A stretch of DNA of 64,000 nt from Bordetella parapertussis (GTDB lineage: Bacteria; Pseudomonadota; Gammaproteobacteria; Burkholderiales; Burkholderiaceae_B). Below are positions 17,095-26,200 of the stretch, piece by piece. Made by a program: the position numbers and the translations under genes. The notes beneath the pieces are model-generated. The model saw only the letters and a list, made by a program, of their open reading frames with translations. It ran no database searches and had not been told where the DNA came from. Every line of letters begins with the position of its first letter. The stretch's first letter is position 1. The stretch covers positions 16,112 through 80,111 of the forward strand of contig CAMDNZ010000010.1 of NCBI GenBank assembly GCA_945903445.1, written 5' to 3'.

Positions 17095-17843
17095 AGGCAT
17101 CTGATACCAGCAGCGACGCTCCGATGGTGCAAACGCTGGATATCTCGATGCTTGGCATGAACGACATCGTCTTCCGCCGGAAGGGCAGACTCGTTCTCGA
17201 TCATGTGTCGCTCGTCGTGCGGGCGGGTACCATCGTCGGATTGTTAGGTTCGAACGGTGCCGGAAAGACCACGCTGTTCGACATCGTCTGTGGCCTTCGT
17301 CAGCATGAGTCGGGGCGCGTGACGGGCCGGGCGCTACACGATCGTATCGCCTACCTCACCCAAGTAGTGACCATTCCCGATGCGCTCAAGTTGGGCGAAA
17401 TGGCTCAGTTAGTCTATGGATTGTCGGGCGCGAGCGAAGTGCGCATGGCGACGGTGCTTGAAAGCGTTAGCCACAAGGTTGTCGATAAATTTTGGATGTT
17501 ATGGAAGCGACGTGCCAACAGCTGTAGCTATGGAGAGAAGCGATGGTTCGTCTTGATGATCATTCTGTCGCTGGACGCGGATCTCTATATCTTGGATGAG
17601 CCTACCGCAGGCGTCGATCCAGAGTATCGCTTCTACATCTGGCAAGTTATTGCCAGCGTTCGGGATAATGGCCATTCAGTCATGTTCTCGACGCATGCCG
17701 TGAACGAAGTTGAACGACCATGCGATTGTTTTTATTTTCTCCACGATGGCGCTGCCCGTCGTTTCGACTCGACCACGCAGTTCATGGAAATGGGCATGGC
17801 CAATACCTTGGAGCAAGCCTTTGTTAACTACGTATCCAACTAG
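17091..17843 (+). CDS. ABC exporter ATP-binding protein with atypical signature motif
   Basis: A 250-residue ATPase partner of the permease. Walker A is GSNGAGKTT, the Q-loop is in RIAYLTQVVTI, Walker B is LYILDEPTAGVDP, and the H-loop is FSTHAVNEV. The signature, normally LSGGQ or LSYGEKRR, reads SCSYGEKRW, and the helical domain before it is short (SHKVVDKFWMLWKRRAN). ATG 17091 overlaps the permease stop; an in-frame ATG at 17079 adds four residues. It energises export; the substrate is unknown. The next gene (argD) converges on it. Confidence 0.8.
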   Translation: MKASDTSSDAPMVQTLDISMLGMNDIVFRRKGRLVLDHVSLVVRAGTIVGLLGSNGAGKTTLFDIVCGLRQHESGRVTGRALHDRIAYLTQVVTIPDALKLGEMAQLVYGLSGASEVRMATVLESVSHKVVDKFWMLWKRRANSCSYGEKRWFVLMIILSLDADLYILDEPTAGVDPEYRFYIWQVIASVRDNGHSVMFSTHAVNEVERPCDCFYFLHDGAARRFDSTTQFMEMGMANTLEQAFVNYVSN

Positions 17844-17872
17844 CCCATTGGCGCTGGCGACTGAATAAAGAA

Positions 17873-17903
17873 ACGTCACCTCGCTTTGAGAGCGAAGCGA
17901 CGT
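17873..17903 (-). terminator. Hairpin between exporter and argD
   Basis: ACGTC (17873-17877) pairs with GACGT (17899-17903) and TCGCT with AGCGA inside, around a TTGAG-type loop. Read on the minus strand, it is followed by a T-rich TTTCTTTATT tract, so it fits as the argD terminator and lies 12 nt past the argD stop. Confidence 0.5.
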
Positions 17904-17914
17904 GTGCGACCGCC

Positions 17915-19102
17915 TTAACGCAGTTTCGCGATAACGCCGTCGAGCAGTTCGAGCATCTGCGCGACTTCTGCTTCGGTGACGTTTAACGAAGGCATGAAGC
18001 GCAGCAGGTTGCTGCGCGGCGCGTTCAGCAGCATGCCTTCCGGTTCCAGCAGACGTGCGGCTTCGACAATGGCGGGGCCGTTGTCGCGATCCATGACCAG
18101 TGCGCGCAACAAGCCCTGGCCGCGCTCGCCCTTCATGCCGTACTTGGCCGACAAGGCCAGCAGGCCCTGCGACAGTTGTTCGGCACGTGCATTGACCGAT
18201 TCCATGAATCCGGGTGTCGTCAACGCATCGAAAATGGCCACGCCCACCGCCGTACACAGCGGGTTGCCGTTGTAGGTGCCGCCCTGGTCGCCATGCTGGA
18301 ACACCGAAGCCTTCTCGGTCGCCAGCAGCGCGGCCAGCGGCACGCCGCCGCCAATGCCCTTACCCAGCGTCATGATGTCGGGCGAGATGCCCGAATGCTG
18401 ATAGCTGAACAACTTGCCCGTGCGGCCCATGCCGGTCTGCACTTCGTCGACGATCAACAGCAGATTGTTGTCGTCGGCCAGCTTGCGCAAACCCTGCATG
18501 AATTCGACCGATGCCGGAATCACGCCGCCTTCGCCTTGAACCGGTTCGAGCATGATGGCGACGGTCTGGTCGTCGATCAATTTCTTCACCGAGTCCAGAT
18601 CGTTCAGTTCAGCCTTGGGGAAGCCGTCAACTTGCGGCGCGAACAGCTTGTCCCAGCCGGGCTTGCCCGAGGCCGACATGGTCGCCAGCGTGCGGCCATG
18701 AAAGCCGTGGTTCATGGTGATGATCTTGAACGCGCCCTTTCGGTGTTTCTGGCCCCACTTACGAGCCAGCTTGATTGCGCCTTCGTTGGCTTCGGCGCCG
18801 CTGTTGGCGAAGAAGACCTTGTCGAAACAGCTCGCGCCCACCAGGCGGGACGACAACGCGATCGACGGCTCGTTGTAGAACGCAGGCGACGGGTTGAGCA
18901 GCTTGTCGCTTTGCTCGACGATGGCGCGGCGCATTTCAGGGGCGCTGTGACCGAGCGTGTTCACGGCCCAACCTTGCACGAAATCCAGGTATCGCTTGCC
19001 GTTATTGTCCGTCAGCCACGAACCCTCGCCTCGTACGAAGACGAGATCGGGGCGGGTGGTGATGTCCATAAGGGCATTGACGTTGTACTGATTGAATTCC
19101 AT
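17915..19102 (-). CDS. argD: Acetylornithine/class III aminotransferase
   Basis: A 395-residue class III PLP enzyme. Features are GWAVNTLGHSAPEM near the N-terminus, NSGAEANEGAIKLARKW, NHGFHGRTLATMSASGKP, VDEVQTGMGRTGKLF and the Schiff-base region PDIMTLGKGIGGGVPLAA. Length and motifs match acetylornithine aminotransferases of the arginine pathway (N-acetylornithine + 2-oxoglutarate). The ATG at 19100-19102 has AGGA upstream; the frame continues to 19210 without homology. argB is in the same window at 60731 but not linked. Ornithine or gamma-aminobutyrate transaminase activity remains possible. Confidence 0.85.
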   Translation of the reverse strand: MEFNQYNVNALMDITTRPDLVFVRGEGSWLTDNNGKRYLDFVQGWAVNTLGHSAPEMRRAIVEQSDKLLNPSPAFYNEPSIALSSRLVGASCFDKVFFANSGAEANEGAIKLARKWGQKHRKGAFKIITMNHGFHGRTLATMSASGKPGWDKLFAPQVDGFPKAELNDLDSVKKLIDDQTVAIMLEPVQGEGGVIPASVEFMQGLRKLADDNNLLLIVDEVQTGMGRTGKLFSYQHSGISPDIMTLGKGIGGGVPLAALLATEKASVFQHGDQGGTYNGNPLCTAVGVAIFDALTTPGFMESVNARAEQLSQGLLALSAKYGMKGERGQGLLRALVMDRDNGPAIVEAARLLEPEGMLLNAPRSNLLRFMPSLNVTEAEVAQMLELLDGVIAKLR

Positions 19103-19313
19103 GTGTGGTGTCCTGGTTACGAGCAAGGGTGTTGAGTCGTCAATATACCCAATGTTTACGCGATCTAGGGTTTCCGATAGGAGCGTGCACGAGGCGCTTT
19201 CTCGGTGCATGGCGAGCTTAGGAACATGTGCCCTTCGGCCGGCGAAAAATCGCTTTTTCCCCTATGACAGCAGCATGACAAGCAGGCTTCGATTCGTCCC
19301 CATCATGAGACCC

Positions 19314-19384
19314 ATACGCAAAGCGTATCGATAGCGCATAACAAATTGGTATGGAAAAGCGGTATTTTGGTATTTGACCGGTAT
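19314..19384. promoter_or_regulatory. ATAC-N7-GTAT palindrome and four GGTAT repeats upstream of the importer/oxidase operon
   Basis: The 365-nt gap 19103-19467 contains ATACGC-AAA-GCGTAT (19314-19328), then four direct GGTAT repeats at 19348, 19361, 19369 and 19380, and the operon ATG at 19468. ATAC-N7-GTAT has the T-N11-A core used by LysR regulators, and the operon ends with a LysR gene. The repeat cluster overlaps where a promoter is expected. No gene was seen in the rest of the gap. Confidence 0.55.
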
Positions 19385-19467
19385 GGAGCGCGACTTTCAG
19401 AATGGGCTTCGCATTTGGCCCGAGTCTGTCCTCGTGACCGTTCGTTTACCCAAGGGGAATCACAATC

Positions 19468-20505
19468 ATGAAGGTACGTCTGAACGCTGTCTCCGCCGCT
19501 TTGGCGGCTGTCTGTTGCCTCGCTTCCGTTTCTGCTTCGGCGCAAACGCTGTATGTGGCCGCCAATGGCGGTTCGACCGAGCGCTTGATGAAGGAAAAAC
19601 TGTTCCCGGCATTCGAGGCCGAGAATCCCGGCGCGAAGCTGGTGCAGGTCACTGGCACCTCGACCGAAACGCTGGCCAAGCTACAAGCGCAACGCAACAA
19701 GCCCGAGATCGGCGTGGCCGTGATCGACGACGGTCCCATGTGGCAGGCCCTGCAACTGGGCTTCTGCGATCCCATCAAGGCCGATACCTTCGAGGGTCTG
19801 TACCCGATGGCCAATATCGACGGCAAAGCTGTCGGCGTGGGCCTGGTCTCCAGCGTGCTGGCCTACAATACCGAAGCGTTCAAGACAATGGGCCTGCCCG
19901 CGCCCACTTCCTGGGAAGCGCTGACCGATCCGAAATTCAAGCAAAAGGTCGTCGTCCCCTCCATCACCAATACGTATGGCTTGCATGCATTGGTGGTGTT
20001 CGCCAAGCTGCGCGGCGGCAGCGAAAAGAACATCGAGCCGGGCTTCAAAGCCATGATCGACGAAGTGGGGCCTAACGTCGTGGCGTGGGAGCCGGCGCCG
20101 GGCAAGCTGTCGGAGATGTTCCAGAACGGCAGCACCATTTTGGCCGTGCATGGCAGCGGTCGCGTCCAGGCACTGAAGAACACCGGCTTCCCGGTCGAAG
20201 CGGTGTATCCGAAGGAAGGCGCTGTGGCATTGCAGGTGGCGGCTTGCCCGGTGGCCAAAAGCCCGCAACCTGAGCTGGCGCAGAAATTCCTGAAGTTCAT
20301 GGTGCGCCCGGAGAACCAGCAACTGCTGGCGGCCAGCGAGGGTTGGGGGCCGACCAATAAGTCGACCAAGCTGCCCGACGACGTGGCCAAGCGTGTCGCG
20401 TATGGCGAAGAGGCGGTCAACAAGATGATCGTGCTGGACTGGACGACGATCAACGAGAAGCGCGGCGAGTGGACCACCCGTTGGAACCGTACCGTCGAAC
20501 GCTGA
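19468..20505 (+). CDS. ABC transporter extracellular solute-binding protein (PotD/FbpA class)
   Basis: A 345-residue periplasmic receptor with a cleavable signal peptide (MKVRLNAVSAALAAVCCLASVSASA). The mature part follows the SBP_bac_8/PotD layout: LYVAANGGSTERLMKEKLFPAFE, VAVIDDGPMWQALQ, GVGLVSSVLAYNTEAFKT and SQ-type C-terminal helices. It is the first gene of the import-oxidation operon. Relatives bind polyamines, iron or opine-like compounds. The linked OoxAB/HcnABC-like oxidase favours an amine or imino-acid ligand, but this is inference. Confidence 0.88.
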   Translation: MKVRLNAVSAALAAVCCLASVSASAQTLYVAANGGSTERLMKEKLFPAFEAENPGAKLVQVTGTSTETLAKLQAQRNKPEIGVAVIDDGPMWQALQLGFCDPIKADTFEGLYPMANIDGKAVGVGLVSSVLAYNTEAFKTMGLPAPTSWEALTDPKFKQKVVVPSITNTYGLHALVVFAKLRGGSEKNIEPGFKAMIDEVGPNVVAWEPAPGKLSEMFQNGSTILAVHGSGRVQALKNTGFPVEAVYPKEGAVALQVAACPVAKSPQPELAQKFLKFMVRPENQQLLAASEGWGPTNKSTKLPDDVAKRVAYGEEAVNKMIVLDWTTINEKRGEWTTRWNRTVER

Positions 20506-20571
20506 TCTTTTCGAACGCTTGAACGATTGGCGCGCGCGGCCATCGAGGCTGCGCGCGCGTCTGGAACCGCC

Positions 20572-21639
20572 ATGACCTATTTGACCCTTGATGGATTGAA
20601 CAAGCGCTACGGCGACATAAATGTCGTCGAAGACGTGAGCCTGCAAGTCGAACAAGGCGAATTCGTTTCGCTGCTGGGCCCCTCGGGCTGCGGCAAGACG
20701 ACCACGCTTCAGATGATTGCCGGCTTTGCCGAGCCGACGCGCGGGCGCATCGTATTGGAGGGCCGCGATATCACTTCGCAGCGGCCCGAAAAGCGTGGCA
20801 TGGGTATTGTGTTCCAGAGCTATGCATTGTTCCCTCACATGACGGTGAATGACAACGTCGGCTTCGGTTTGGAAATGCAGGGCATGGGTGCTGCCGACCG
20901 CAAGCGACGCATCAACGAGTCGCTCGAACTGGTGCGCCTGGGTGGGCTGGGCGAACGTTATCCGCGCAATCTTTCCGGAGGTCAGCGCCAACGCGTGGCG
21001 ATCGCCCGCGCACTGGCTATCCGCCCCAAAGTGCTGCTGTTAGACGAGCCGATGTCCAACCTGGATGCCAAGCTGCGCGAAGAGATGCACGTCGAGTTAC
21101 GCGGCATTCAAAAATCGCTGGGTATCACCACCATCCTGGTGACGCACGATCAGGTCGAAGCCATGACCATGAGCGATCGGATTGCAGTGATGTATGGCGG
21201 CAAGCTGGTGCAGGTGTCCACCCCCTTCGAAGCCTACGAGAAGCCGGAGTCGGCGTTTGCGTCGGGCTTCCTGGGCAAGACCAACCGCATTGACGCACGA
21301 GTCGTTCAACGTCACGACCGCTGTTGCGACGTGCGTGCCGGGGCCTTGGCCTTGCAAGTGCAGCATGAGGATCGCCCCTGTCCGGACGCCGTGCAGCTGT
21401 ACGTGCGTCCTGAAAAAATTCGCTTGGTGCCGGCCAATGAAGCCCGTATCACCGGCACGGTATTGACCCGCATGTTCTTGGGTTCGCACTGGGCCTTGGA
21501 GGTCGATAGCGCCTTGGGGCCCTTGCGCATCAGTGTGCCCAACGTCGGCGTGGCACCGGCTGCCGAAGGCTTGCCGGTGTATCTGGGCTGGCAAGACGAC
21601 GACGTTCGTATGCTGGCGGCCGAGGCCAATCATGGCTAG
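20572..21639 (+). CDS. ABC transporter ATP-binding protein (PotA/spermidine type)
   Basis: A 355-residue ATPase. Walker A is GPSGCGKTT, the Q-loop is in GIVFQSYALFPHMTV, the signature is NLSGGQRQRVAIARALA, Walker B is VLLLDEPMSNLD and the H-loop is VTHDQ. The C-terminal TOBE/OB domain (about 240-355) includes LYVRPEKIRLV. ATG 20572 is chosen; the open frame from 20527 would add 15 Ala-rich residues. Its stop overlaps the first permease by 8 nt. It powers uptake with the two permeases and the 19468 binding protein. Confidence 0.92.
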   Translation: MTYLTLDGLNKRYGDINVVEDVSLQVEQGEFVSLLGPSGCGKTTTLQMIAGFAEPTRGRIVLEGRDITSQRPEKRGMGIVFQSYALFPHMTVNDNVGFGLEMQGMGAADRKRRINESLELVRLGGLGERYPRNLSGGQRQRVAIARALAIRPKVLLLDEPMSNLDAKLREEMHVELRGIQKSLGITTILVTHDQVEAMTMSDRIAVMYGGKLVQVSTPFEAYEKPESAFASGFLGKTNRIDARVVQRHDRCCDVRAGALALQVQHEDRPCPDAVQLYVRPEKIRLVPANEARITGTVLTRMFLGSHWALEVDSALGPLRISVPNVGVAPAAEGLPVYLGWQDDDVRMLAAEANHG

Positions 21640-22531
21640 CGCAACCGCCCAAGTGCTGCCGAACGCCGCGCGCGCCCGGCTCAATCCCATGCCGTGGTTG
21701 TTGTCGGCCCCCGCGCTCTTGCTGTTCGTGGGCTTGTTGTTAGTGCCCTTGGGCCTGACCGCGGTGCTGTCGTTCTCGGTGTACGACCCGACGCTGGGCG
21801 TTGGTGCAGGCTACACCTTCGGCAATTATCTGGAAGTGCTGTCCGACGATTACTACCACGAGATATTCCTGCGGACATTCTGGATGTCCTTGGCGGTGAC
21901 GGCGCTGTCGGTGGCACTGGGTGTGCCCGAAGCCATCATCCTGTCGCGCATGCGCAGCCCGTGGCGGGCCATTTTTTTGATGGTGATTCTGGCCCCTTTG
22001 CTGATATCGGTGGTGGTTCGAACTTTGGGCTGGGCCATTCTGATGGGCAACGAAGGCTTGATCAACACCGCGCTGCGGGCCATCGGCCTGATCGATAGTC
22101 CTCTGCGCATGTTGTACACGATGGGTGGCGTGACCATCGCGCTGACCCACGTGTTGATTCCCTTCATGATCATTTCGATCTGGGCATCCTTGCAGAAGTT
22201 GGACGACTCGGTGGAAAACGCAGGGCTGTCGCTGGGCGCATCGCGTGGCACTGTGCTGCGCCGTGTAGTGCTGCCGCAGATCATGCCGGGCATTCTGTCG
22301 GGCGGCATCATCGTGTTCGCATTGGCCGCCTCGGCCTTCGCCACGCCGGCCATCCTAGGCGGGCGACGCCTGAAGGTGGTGGCCACCGCCGCGTACGATG
22401 AATTCACCGGCACGCTGAACTGGCCGCTGGGTGCTGCCATCGCCGTCCTGTTATTGATCGGCATGCTTGCCGTCATCCTGGGTAGCAATCGATTGATCGA
22501 ACGGCGCTATGCGCAAGTGTTCGAGAGCTAG
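21632..22531 (+). CDS. ABC transporter permease (PotB type)
   Basis: A 299-residue inner-membrane permease with six or so helices, beginning after a short cytoplasmic tail (MASATAQVLPNAARARLNP). The EAA loop is ENAGLSLGASRGTVLRRVVLPQIMPG. ATG 21632 lies inside the end of the ATPase gene, so translation is coupled. It pairs with the next permease to form the channel. Confidence 0.92.
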   Translation: MASATAQVLPNAARARLNPMPWLLSAPALLLFVGLLLVPLGLTAVLSFSVYDPTLGVGAGYTFGNYLEVLSDDYYHEIFLRTFWMSLAVTALSVALGVPEAIILSRMRSPWRAIFLMVILAPLLISVVVRTLGWAILMGNEGLINTALRAIGLIDSPLRMLYTMGGVTIALTHVLIPFMIISIWASLQKLDDSVENAGLSLGASRGTVLRRVVLPQIMPGILSGGIIVFALAASAFATPAILGGRRLKVVATAAYDEFTGTLNWPLGAAIAVLLLIGMLAVILGSNRLIERRYAQVFES

Positions 22532-22540
22532 GAGCGCGTC

Positions 22541-23335
22541 ATGCAAAAGAATGGTTGGCTGGGCCTGACGTTTCACACATTGTTCATTCTGTTCATCCTT
22601 GCGCCCCTGGTGGTCGTGGTGGCCGTGTCGTTCACGCCCGAGGGATTTATCTCGCTGCCGGTGAACGGGCTGTCCTGGCGGTGGTTCGAGGCGATCCTGG
22701 ATCAAAGCCAGTTCATCGACGCCTTCGTGATGTCGGCATGGCTGGCGCTGGTTTCTGCGTCGGTGTCAGTGGCGCTGGCAGTGCCTGCCGCATTGGCACT
22801 GGCCCGTTATCGCTTCCCCGGTCGGGGCATGTTGACGGCGTTCTTCTTGTCGCCGCTGATGATTCCCCACGTCGTCATGGGCATCGCGTTTCTGCGCTTC
22901 TTCAACATGGCGGGCATGTCGGGATCGTTCGGCTGGCTGTCGATGTCGCACGTCATTATCGTGTTTCCGTATGCCTTGCGCCTGACCCTGGCCTCGGTCA
23001 TAGGGCTGAACCGCGATGCCGAGTTGGCGGCGATGTCGCTGGGCGCCGGGCCGGCAACGGTCTTTCGCCGCATCGTGCTGCCCCTGATCGTGCCGGGCGT
23101 GGCGGGCGGTTGGATGCTGGCTTTTATTCAGAGTTTCGACGAAGTGACCATGACCGTGTTCGTGGCGACACCGGGCACCACCACGCTGCCGGTCGCCATG
23201 TATAGCTACATTTCGCAGAGTATCGACCCGCTGGTCGCATCGGTCTCGACCGTGTTGATCGTGGTGACGGTAGCGGTCATGCTGCTGATGGACCGCCTGG
23301 TCGGGCTGGACCGCGTGTTGGTTGGGAAGGGCTGA
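22541..23335 (+). CDS. ABC transporter permease (PotC type)
   Basis: A 264-residue inner-membrane permease. The EAA loop reads ELAAMSLGAGPATVFRRIVLPLIVPG, and the flanking helices are strongly hydrophobic. It begins 9 nt after the previous permease stop with AGGAGCG as ribosome site. With the PotB-type partner it completes the importer that leads into the oxidase genes. Confidence 0.92.
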   Translation: MQKNGWLGLTFHTLFILFILAPLVVVVAVSFTPEGFISLPVNGLSWRWFEAILDQSQFIDAFVMSAWLALVSASVSVALAVPAALALARYRFPGRGMLTAFFLSPLMIPHVVMGIAFLRFFNMAGMSGSFGWLSMSHVIIVFPYALRLTLASVIGLNRDAELAAMSLGAGPATVFRRIVLPLIVPGVAGGWMLAFIQSFDEVTMTVFVATPGTTTLPVAMYSYISQSIDPLVASVSTVLIVVTVAVMLLMDRLVGLDRVLVGKG

Positions 23336-23340
23336 AGCTC

Positions 23341-24471
23341 ATGCATCATACGAGTGACATCATCGTTATTGGCGCCGGACTGGTTGGTTCGGCCTGTAGT
23401 TATGGCCTGTTGCGCCAGGGCCTGAAAGTGGCCCTGCTGGACGAGGGCGATATCGCCCATCGCGCCTCCCGCGGTAATTTCGGTTTGGTGTGGGTGCAGG
23501 GCAAAGGCTTCGGTTTGGCCGACTATGCCCGCTGGTCGCTGGGATCATCCGAACGCTGGCCCGGACTGCGCGACACCTTGCGAGACGAGACTGGCGTGGA
23601 TGTCGTGCTTCAACAGCCCGGCGGGTTTCATTTCTGTTTGACCGAAGCCGAGTTCGTCGAGCGCGAGACTCGCCTGAAGTGGTTGCAGGACGAGGTCGGA
23701 TCGCACTACCGGTACGAGATGCTGCCTCAAGCCTCCTTGCGCGACCGGTTGCCCGGCGTTGGGCCAGACGTCTATGGCGCCAGTTATTCGCCCATGGACG
23801 GACACGTCAATCCGCTGAAGCTGTTTCATGCCTTGCATAGCGCCTGTGACAAGCGGGGCGCGGCCTACCGCGTCGAGCGTCGAGTGCAAGACATCGCATT
23901 CGCCAATGGTGTCTATACCGTCAAGAGCGGCGGTGACACGTGGCAGGCGCCGCGTCTGTTGCTCACTGCCGGTTTGGGCAACCCGGCGCTGGCGGCCCAG
24001 GTAGGCTTGCATGCGCCCGTCAAACCCAATCAGGGCCAGGTGCTGGTGGGCGAGCGGGTGCAGCCGTTCTTGAAGAACCCGACCATTTTCGTGCGGCAGA
24101 CCGACGAAGGCACGATTCAGATCGGCGATTCCCTGGAAGACATGGGGTTCGACGACACCACTCGAACGGAAGTATTGGCGCGCATCGCACAACGCGCGCT
24201 GGTGTGCTTCCCGCAGCTGGCTGGTTTGAATCTGGTGCGTAGCTGGGCCGCACTGCGGGTCATGTCGCCGGACGGCTATCCCATTTATCAGGCGTCTGAG
24301 ACACACCCCGGAGCATTCGTGGCCACCTGTCATAGCGGCGTGACCTTGGCGGCTGCCCACGTCGAGCGCCTCGCCCCGTGGATTGCGGGCGGCGATAAGC
24401 CGGAGGGCATTGATGTCTTTTCCGGCGACCGTTTTCTGGACCCCACTAAAGAGTTCCACCATGGCCACTGA
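23341..24471 (+). CDS. FAD-dependent amino acid/opine oxidase, DAO-fold subunit (HcnC/OoxB-like)
   Basis: A 376-residue DAO-family flavoprotein. The dinucleotide-binding motif is IIVIGAGLVGSACSYGLLRQG, with GNFGLVWVQGKGFG after it and a C-terminal SPDGYPIYQ...GAFVATCHSGVTLAAAH. In HcnABC, OoxAB and D-hydroxyproline dehydrogenases this subunit oxidises the substrate C-N bond and hands electrons to the two following subunits. The stop overlaps the [2Fe-2S] gene by 11 nt. The product would be an imine, which fits the RidA gene downstream. The substrate is unknown. Confidence 0.87.
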   Translation: MHHTSDIIVIGAGLVGSACSYGLLRQGLKVALLDEGDIAHRASRGNFGLVWVQGKGFGLADYARWSLGSSERWPGLRDTLRDETGVDVVLQQPGGFHFCLTEAEFVERETRLKWLQDEVGSHYRYEMLPQASLRDRLPGVGPDVYGASYSPMDGHVNPLKLFHALHSACDKRGAAYRVERRVQDIAFANGVYTVKSGGDTWQAPRLLLTAGLGNPALAAQVGLHAPVKPNQGQVLVGERVQPFLKNPTIFVRQTDEGTIQIGDSLEDMGFDDTTRTEVLARIAQRALVCFPQLAGLNLVRSWAALRVMSPDGYPIYQASETHPGAFVATCHSGVTLAAAHVERLAPWIAGGDKPEGIDVFSGDRFLDPTKEFHHGH

Positions 24472-24793
24472 GTTATTCACTGTTTTGCCGGAAGCGGCTG
24501 CCACGCGCTCTGTACGGATTACGTTCAACGGCGTATCGAAGTCGGTCGCCCCGGGCCTGACCGTGGCGGCCGCCTTGCTGGGTCAAGGCGAGTCGCGTTT
24601 GCGTGCGTCTCCTGTCAGCGGCCAGTCGCGTGCGCCCTATTGCATGATGGGGGTGTGTTTCGAATGTTTGGTGGAGATCGATGGCGTGCCCAATCGTCAG
24701 AGCTGTTTGATTCCCGTTCGTGAGGGGATGGCGGTGTGTAGTCAGGAAGGCCGCGCCCAGCTGGATCGCGAAGAGGTGGCACGCCATGAGTGA
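24461..24793 (+). CDS. [2Fe-2S]-binding small subunit (HcnA-like)
   Basis: A 110-residue ferredoxin-like subunit. ITFNGVSKSVAPGLTVAAALLGQG is the beta-grasp start, and CMMGVCFECLVEIDG plus a later Cys (QSCLIPV) give the CxxxxCxxC...C cluster motif. It is an electron carrier between the FAD subunits of the heterotrimeric oxidase. ATG 24461 lies inside the preceding gene, and its own stop overlaps the next ATG (ATGAGTGA), so all three subunits are translationally coupled. Confidence 0.9.
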   Translation: MATELFTVLPEAAATRSVRITFNGVSKSVAPGLTVAAALLGQGESRLRASPVSGQSRAPYCMMGVCFECLVEIDGVPNRQSCLIPVREGMAVCSQEGRAQLDREEVARHE

Positions 24794-26198
24794 AATCGTC
24801 GATATCGTGGTGATCGGTGCCGGTCCGGCAGGCATGGCCGCAGCCACCGCTGCCGCGAAACGAGGGGCCAGTGTCGTGTTGCTGGACGAGCAGGCTGCGC
24901 CGGGCGGGCAGATCTGGCGCAGCATTCTGCAAGCGCAGCCGGGGCGTCTGGAGCGGCTGGGGCCGGACTATGCTGCAGGACGCGCGCATGCCGAGCGTTT
25001 TCAACGCAGCGGTGCCCGGCACATCACGCGTGCGGCCGTCTGGCAAGTAACCCGCGATGGCGTCGTCAACTATCTGGAGAGCGGCGTCTCCCAATCCATT
25101 CAGGGCCGCCGTGTGGTGTTGTGCAGCGGCGCGATGGAGCGTCCATTTCCGATTCCCGGCTGGAACCTGCCAGGCGTAATGACGGGCGGTGCAGCGCAGA
25201 TTTTGTTGAAGAGCGCCGATACGGTGCCCGCCGCGGCCGCCGTGTTGGCCGGCTGTGGACCTTTGCTGTATTTGCTGGCGTGGCAGTACGTTCGTGCCGG
25301 ACAACCCATAGCCGCCATCGTCGATACCACCACGTCGGACGATTACCGCCGCGCCTTGCCGCATCTGCCGGCGGCGCTGGCCGCTTGGCCCTACCTGAAA
25401 AAGGGTCTGGGTTTGATTAACGCCATCAAACGCGCTGGAGTGCCGTTCTACAAAGGGGCCTCAAACCTGGCGATCGAGGGCGAAGACGCCGCGCGTGCGC
25501 TGACCTTCACCAGTGGCGGACGTCAGCACCGTATCGAGACCCCGCTCGTCTTGCTGCATCAGGGTGTGGTGCCGAATACGCAATTCACCTGGGCCTTGCG
25601 CGCCAAGCACACCTGGGACACCGTGCAATTATGCTGGAAGCCCGATGCCGATGCCGATGGTCGTTTGCACGACCTGCCGCAGATTCTGATCGCCGGTGAC
25701 GGTCGCGGCATTGGCGGCGCAACCGTCGCTTATCTTCAGGGCGAGCTGGCAGGTCTGGCGGCGCTGATGGATTTGAACCTGTTGGCCACGACCGAGGGCG
25801 AACGTCGGGCGGCATCCCTGCGTACCGAGATCGCCAAACAGTTGCGCATTCGGCCTTTCCTGGATGCCTTGTATCGTCCGAAAGAAGCGAACCGTGTGCC
25901 GGTGCAGGACGACGTGTTGGTGTGCCGCTGCGAGGAAGTGACCGCAGGGGCCATTCGCAGCTATGTAGCCATCGGCTGTGCCGGGCCGAACCAGACGAAG
26001 TCTTTTGGACGCTGCGGTATGGGCCCGTGCCAGGGGCGAATGTGTGGCCTGACCGTGACCGAACTGATTGCCCAGACGCGTGGCGTATCGCCCGCAGAGG
26101 TGGGCTACTATCGAATCCGACCGCCCATCAAGCCGATTACTTTGGCTGAATTGGCGGCCACGCGCGACGATTTTTCAACTGCTACACCAGGAGCTTGA
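24786..26198 (+). CDS. FAD/NAD(P)-binding oxidase subunit with BFD-like [2Fe-2S] domain (HcnB/OoxA-like)
   Basis: A 470-residue pyridine-nucleotide-disulfide-type flavoprotein. It starts IVDIVVIGAGPAGMAAATAAAKRG, has PGGQIWRS and the second nucleotide segment ILIAGDGRGIGGA, and ends with a BFD-like domain whose four Cys are visible in VCRCEEVTAGA and FGRCGMGPCQGRMCG. This architecture is that of HcnB and opine oxidase OoxA. It probably accepts electrons from the DAO subunit through the small ferredoxin and passes them to the respiratory chain. Confidence 0.88.
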   Translation: MSEIVDIVVIGAGPAGMAAATAAAKRGASVVLLDEQAAPGGQIWRSILQAQPGRLERLGPDYAAGRAHAERFQRSGARHITRAAVWQVTRDGVVNYLESGVSQSIQGRRVVLCSGAMERPFPIPGWNLPGVMTGGAAQILLKSADTVPAAAAVLAGCGPLLYLLAWQYVRAGQPIAAIVDTTTSDDYRRALPHLPAALAAWPYLKKGLGLINAIKRAGVPFYKGASNLAIEGEDAARALTFTSGGRQHRIETPLVLLHQGVVPNTQFTWALRAKHTWDTVQLCWKPDADADGRLHDLPQILIAGDGRGIGGATVAYLQGELAGLAALMDLNLLATTEGERRAASLRTEIAKQLRIRPFLDALYRPKEANRVPVQDDVLVCRCEEVTAGAIRSYVAIGCAGPNQTKSFGRCGMGPCQGRMCGLTVTELIAQTRGVSPAEVGYYRIRPPIKPITLAELAATRDDFSTATPGA

Positions 26199-26200
26199 CC

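Noticed and set aside
19681..20991. 436-codon minus-strand frame opposite the binding protein and ATPase genes
   Set aside because: It is antisense to two certain genes, and its translation is rich in Arg/His/Gln as expected for a shadow.
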